From Vibrio amylolyticus (GTDB lineage: Bacteria > Pseudomonadota > Gammaproteobacteria > Enterobacterales > Vibrionaceae): a stretch of DNA of 64,000 nucleotides. Positions 60,981 to 64,000 of this stretch are shown here, in pieces (within the stretch, counting starts at the first letter, position 1; every line of letters begins with the position of its first letter). Below the pieces are notes generated by a model. It worked only from the letters and a program-made list of their open reading frames with translations. It was not told the origin of the DNA and made no database searches. The stretch lies in the NCBI RefSeq assembly GCF_023145695.1, contig NZ_JAJHVV010000008.1, forward strand, positions 207,397 through 271,396. The letters are read 5' to 3'. Both the position numbers and the translations under genes were made by a program.

Positions 60981-61796
60981 TCACTTGTAAAAAATGGAAG
61001 AGAGGGCCATGTTTTCATTCCCTAAAAATTCTTTCGGGGCTACGCCAGTGAACGCTTTGAAATCTTTGATGAAATGCGCTTGGTCATAGTAATCATGTTC
61101 ATAGGCAATGTTAGTCAAGTTTTCACCCTCTTCGTTGAGCAACATTTTTAAGGCACTTTGTAACCGGATCAATTTGCCTAATTGCTTCGGGCTAACACCT
61201 ATTTTTTTTACGAACATCCTTTCAAGTTGCCGTCTTTTTGATAGGTCTTCTTTAAGAATCTCATTAATAGAAGAGCTGCCCTTTGTTGCTAAGAGCGCAT
61301 CGACCGTTGTGCTAACGATGGTGTTTACCATCACCTGACTACTGAGTTTCTTCAGAAGAAATGATTCGATTATCTCGATTCTTTGTTTTGTATCGACGGC
61401 TTGAATGATGCCTTGTTCCAGTTCTTTTGCTGTTTTTTCGTCAAACAACGTATCGATTGGTGTTTCTTTGTTTGCCAATGTTCTAAGCGGTAAAGCGACA
61501 AAATTGGCAAAACCATAAGGATAGAAGCGAATGGAAAATGTATTGACGTACCCTGTTGGCTCTATATAAAAAGGGTCAATAGTTTGGCCTAGCACCATAG
61601 AGCGAGGCTGAATAATGAAGTTGTCTTCTGAAGTATATCGTTTTATGTCATCGCCAAGTATAAAGGCCATTTCAATGGTGCCATCAGGAATGATTCGCTG
61701 CCTTTGAGTGTCTTCTGCTGAAGGAACGTCCAACGTCCAATAGCAACTGATAAGCGATTCCAAATCTGGGTGGGGCTGAAAAGTCTGATAATTCAT
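60981..61796 (-). CDS. AraC-family regulator (DUF6597-type N-terminus)
   Basis: A 271-residue regulator. The N-terminal region (FQPHPDLESLISCYWTLDVP, RIIPDGTIEMAFILGDD) matches the DUF6597 sensor domain; the C-terminal AraC domain includes KRRQLERMFVKKIGVSPKQL and IAYEHDYYDQAHFIKDFKAF with GVAPKEFL. It is on the same strand as the VOC gene 86 bp later and could control it. Effector unknown. Confidence 0.88.
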   Translation of the reverse strand: MNYQTFQPHPDLESLISCYWTLDVPSAEDTQRQRIIPDGTIEMAFILGDDIKRYTSEDNFIIQPRSMVLGQTIDPFYIEPTGYVNTFSIRFYPYGFANFVALPLRTLANKETPIDTLFDEKTAKELEQGIIQAVDTKQRIEIIESFLLKKLSSQVMVNTIVSTTVDALLATKGSSSINEILKEDLSKRRQLERMFVKKIGVSPKQLGKLIRLQSALKMLLNEEGENLTNIAYEHDYYDQAHFIKDFKAFTGVAPKEFLGNENMALSSIFYK

Positions 61797-62005
61797 AAGC
61801 GGTTTGTTTCCCTAAGTTACACAAATTTCTAGGCCTGCTGCATAAATGTGCCAATGCGTCACCAAACTTGCAGTGATCGATGCTAGCACGCCGCGAGGCA
61901 AAACCTTATTTGCCCCACACCAATGAAACCCTCAGGAAGTTTTCGTTAACCTGTTCTAATCGATAGTGGACGCTTTAACTAGGATAGGAAACCTAATCCA
62001 AGCAC
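61797..62005. other. Intergenic region without a gene
   Basis: No ORF with a ribosome site or clear regulatory site was seen. It includes the promoter region of the AraC gene. Confidence 0.4.
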
Positions 62006-62932
62006 TCAATATAGCTCTTCGATGACTTCCTGAACGGTATCAATGAGCCAACGTGTGTAAGATGTTTCCCTGAATTTGTAATTAACAAAACAGGCGATGG
62101 GCTTGTGCTCAATCCCTTCCCAATGGTTTATATTAATTAACGTCACCTCATCGAACAGGTCGGATTGAACAATTTCACAAACGCCCATCACGCTATGTAC
62201 TTTTCGTACCGTATCTAAACAGATGTCCACTTTATCCGAGCGCAATAATATATTCGGTTCATAACCTCGTTTGTTGAAGTAACTGATTAATGTCCCACCT
62301 CTAAAGTCATGGTCAGGCATAATAGCCAATACGAAAGGGTATGAAGCAACGTCTTCAATAGATACGGATTTCAATCGAGTTAAAGGGCTATTTTTATGAC
62401 AGCAAAGTCGAAACTCTGGGTAGTTTGTAGTGACAGAAGAGATCTCTTTTGAAAGCTCTGTCGATTTATAATTAATAGCGAGGTCAATGGTCCCTTGCTT
62501 GATTTTCGTCTCCGTTTTCACCGACCAATTTTCGAGACTAACCGTTGCATGAGGAGCCAGCTCGTGCAAACGAAGAAATAAGTGAGTCATTAATGGGCGA
62601 CAAAGTGTGGTATTGATATTGATCGAGATGTCGCCCGTATAATCACCCGGCGTAAATTCTTCTTTTTGGGAATACAGGTCATCCAAAGCGCTGATAATAT
62701 TAGGGAGTTTGTTGAGTAGCCTTTGACACTTCTCTGTCGGAATAAGCCCCGCTCCCGTTCGCTCAAAGAGCGGGTCTTCAAGCTGCTCCCTAAGCCGCTT
62801 TAAAGCTTTACTAACGGCTGATTGACTAAGATAAAGCCGATCAGCAGCAAGGCCAGTATTGCGCTCTTCATCTAGGACTTTAAGCAGTTTTAAACTGTTA
62901 AAGTCTAAACTTAGCATTTCATCATCTTTCAT
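62006..62932 (-). CDS. LysR-family regulator (downstream tandem copy)
   Basis: A 308-residue LysR-type regulator. The winged helix contains EERNTGLAADRLYLSQSAVS and ALKRLREQLEDPLFER; LHELAPHATVSLENWS opens the effector domain. Start is set at the ATG preceded by GGTGAGGAT inside the end of the previous gene, giving an 11-bp overlap; a longer frame to 62989 is not favoured. It is a close paralogue of the next gene (both begin MKD, both keep LDFNSLK). Confidence 0.88.
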   Translation of the reverse strand: MKDDEMLSLDFNSLKLLKVLDEERNTGLAADRLYLSQSAVSKALKRLREQLEDPLFERTGAGLIPTEKCQRLLNKLPNIISALDDLYSQKEEFTPGDYTGDISININTTLCRPLMTHLFLRLHELAPHATVSLENWSVKTETKIKQGTIDLAINYKSTELSKEISSVTTNYPEFRLCCHKNSPLTRLKSVSIEDVASYPFVLAIMPDHDFRGGTLISYFNKRGYEPNILLRSDKVDICLDTVRKVHSVMGVCEIVQSDLFDEVTLININHWEGIEHKPIACFVNYKFRETSYTRWLIDTVQEVIEELY

Positions 62933-63938
62933 GGTTTTTATCCTCACCATCAACATCAACATCATCGATAGTTGGGTAAACATAGGCAAAGTCTGGGGTG
63001 CTATACATCACTATGATGTCATACATCACCTTGCAAACGGTATCGATCAACCATTGGGAATACGGACGCTCAATCACTCGACTCGACATGTAGTAGGCAA
63101 TGGGGCTGTGAGTGACCTCATCAAGGTGATCGACATCTATCAGCATTAATTTCTCTTGCTCCATCAATGGGCGCACCACTTCGCTCACTGGCATGAGCGC
63201 GTCGGTCAGTTGAAGTACTTTGCTACAGATATCAATTTTGTCGGTACGTAAAATGACGTTAGGCAAGTGTCCACGCCTTATTAAGTAAGCCTCTAAGTAG
63301 TTTTGGTTGTCAAATGAGCCCGGCATTTTCGCTAATATAAGCGGTGAATTGGCGATATCTTCAACGGTAATGGGCAGCTTATGACGAAGAGGGTGATCCT
63401 GTCGGCAGCACAACTTAAATTGGGGGTAGCAAATGATTCGTTGATCAAGTTCGGGGGAAATTTCAATCGGGAAGAAATTAATCCCAATATCAACCTGACC
63501 AAAAATTAATTGCTGCTGAGTGTCATAAGACCAATCTTCCAGCTGTAATGTCGCTTTGGGCGCCAGTTTATTAAGCACTTCGATTAAAATACTGGACAAC
63601 GGGTGATTGAGAGACGAATTAATGTGGATTTTGATCTCACCCTCATAGTTTTCAGGAGTAAATGAAGACTCATCTCGAAACAATTCGCCGATCTCACCGA
63701 TAACTTGTGGGAGCCTCATTAACACTTGTTGGCATTTAGGTGTTGGCTCTAACCCGTTAGGAGATTGAGTAAATAACGGGTCAGAGAATTGAGCTTTGAG
63801 TTTAGTTAGGGCTTTACTGATCGCCGGCTGACCAATCCCCAATCTTTCGGCGGCCCCTTTGGCGCTTCTTTCTTCTCCAAGTATTTTTAATACCTTAAGG
63901 CTGTTGAAGTCGAGCCTAAACATATCCTCATCTTTCAT
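62922..63938 (-). CDS. LysR-family regulator (upstream tandem copy)
   Basis: A 338-residue LysR-type regulator with SAKGAAERLGIGQPAISKAL as DNA-binding helix region and RLDFNSLKVLKILGEERS at the start. LNKLAPKATLQLEDWSYDT corresponds to the effector-domain opening in its downstream paralogue. Its C-terminus overlaps the paralogue start, so the pair is translationally coupled and came from tandem duplication. Target genes lie outside the window or are unknown. Confidence 0.88.
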   Translation of the reverse strand: MKDEDMFRLDFNSLKVLKILGEERSAKGAAERLGIGQPAISKALTKLKAQFSDPLFTQSPNGLEPTPKCQQVLMRLPQVIGEIGELFRDESSFTPENYEGEIKIHINSSLNHPLSSILIEVLNKLAPKATLQLEDWSYDTQQQLIFGQVDIGINFFPIEISPELDQRIICYPQFKLCCRQDHPLRHKLPITVEDIANSPLILAKMPGSFDNQNYLEAYLIRRGHLPNVILRTDKIDICSKVLQLTDALMPVSEVVRPLMEQEKLMLIDVDHLDEVTHSPIAYYMSSRVIERPYSQWLIDTVCKVMYDIIVMYSTPDFAYVYPTIDDVDVDGEDKNHER

Positions 63939-64000
63939 TATGAATCCACCGCAAATGATTTCACCCCATTATGAATTAGTGGAATATTTTAAACAACTCC

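Overview
The gene set points to a marine gammaproteobacterium of the genus Vibrio, probably the accessory-rich second chromosome. This rests on family resemblance: an NspS/MbaA-like polyamine signalling pair, a DUF3316 protein, an Entner-Doudoroff/gluconate locus, an RcnR almost identical to that of enterobacteria, and a moderately AT-rich background. No rRNA or tRNA gene, CRISPR array or prophage structural gene was seen.

Layout. 1-4600: a secreted Cys-type sulfatase with its own radical-SAM maturase, a RibD/DHFR-like reductase, a small unknown protein and a ribosome hibernation factor. 4.8-10.7 kb: gluconate/Entner-Doudoroff locus (eda, gluconate permease, gntK-edd, gntR) with visible GntR-type operators. 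10.9-24 kb: mostly single housekeeping or accessory genes (VOC protein, 3-methyladenine glycosylase, YdeI-like protein, a secreted DUF218-FG-GAP fusion, AraC regulator, HchA-like protein, AAC(3)-like acetyltransferase, YwbE, DEAD-box helicase, cold-shock protein) plus two genes too short for routine calling. 24.2-26.8 kb: ahpF and ahpC, each behind a matching OxyR-like operator.

26,863-39,176 looks like one integrated element of about 12.2 kb. It is flanked by 80-bp direct repeats (one mismatch) and carries an intact-looking, FimB-sized tyrosine recombinase 40 bp inside the right repeat. Its cargo is two paralogous GH4/LysR divergent modules with a shared operator pattern, a GH4-ChbG-PTS IICB-TDT transporter operon, and an operon of DUF1611 protein, ornithine/alanine-racemase-like enzyme, small lipoprotein and small basic protein. 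Just outside the right repeat is a secreted ParB-like/pyrophosphatase fusion.

41-48.1 kb: three copies of a 36-bp repeat separate small modules (membrane AraC/DUF805/secreted protein; LysE/glutamine amidotransferase/AraC) and a group II intron whose reverse transcriptase is split by one in-frame TGA. 48.3-51.8 kb: a CusRS-like two-component system with small membrane, DUF3316 and P-II-like proteins; two identical CusR-box-like palindromes lie upstream. 51.8-55.3 kb: the NspS/MbaA-like pair. 55.6-59.4 kb: metal homeostasis, a HupE-type operon behind a near-consensus Zur box next to rcnA behind two RcnR-type operators, and rcnR itself. 59.6-64 kb: GNAT, exported VOC protein, AraC regulator and two tandem LysR paralogues.
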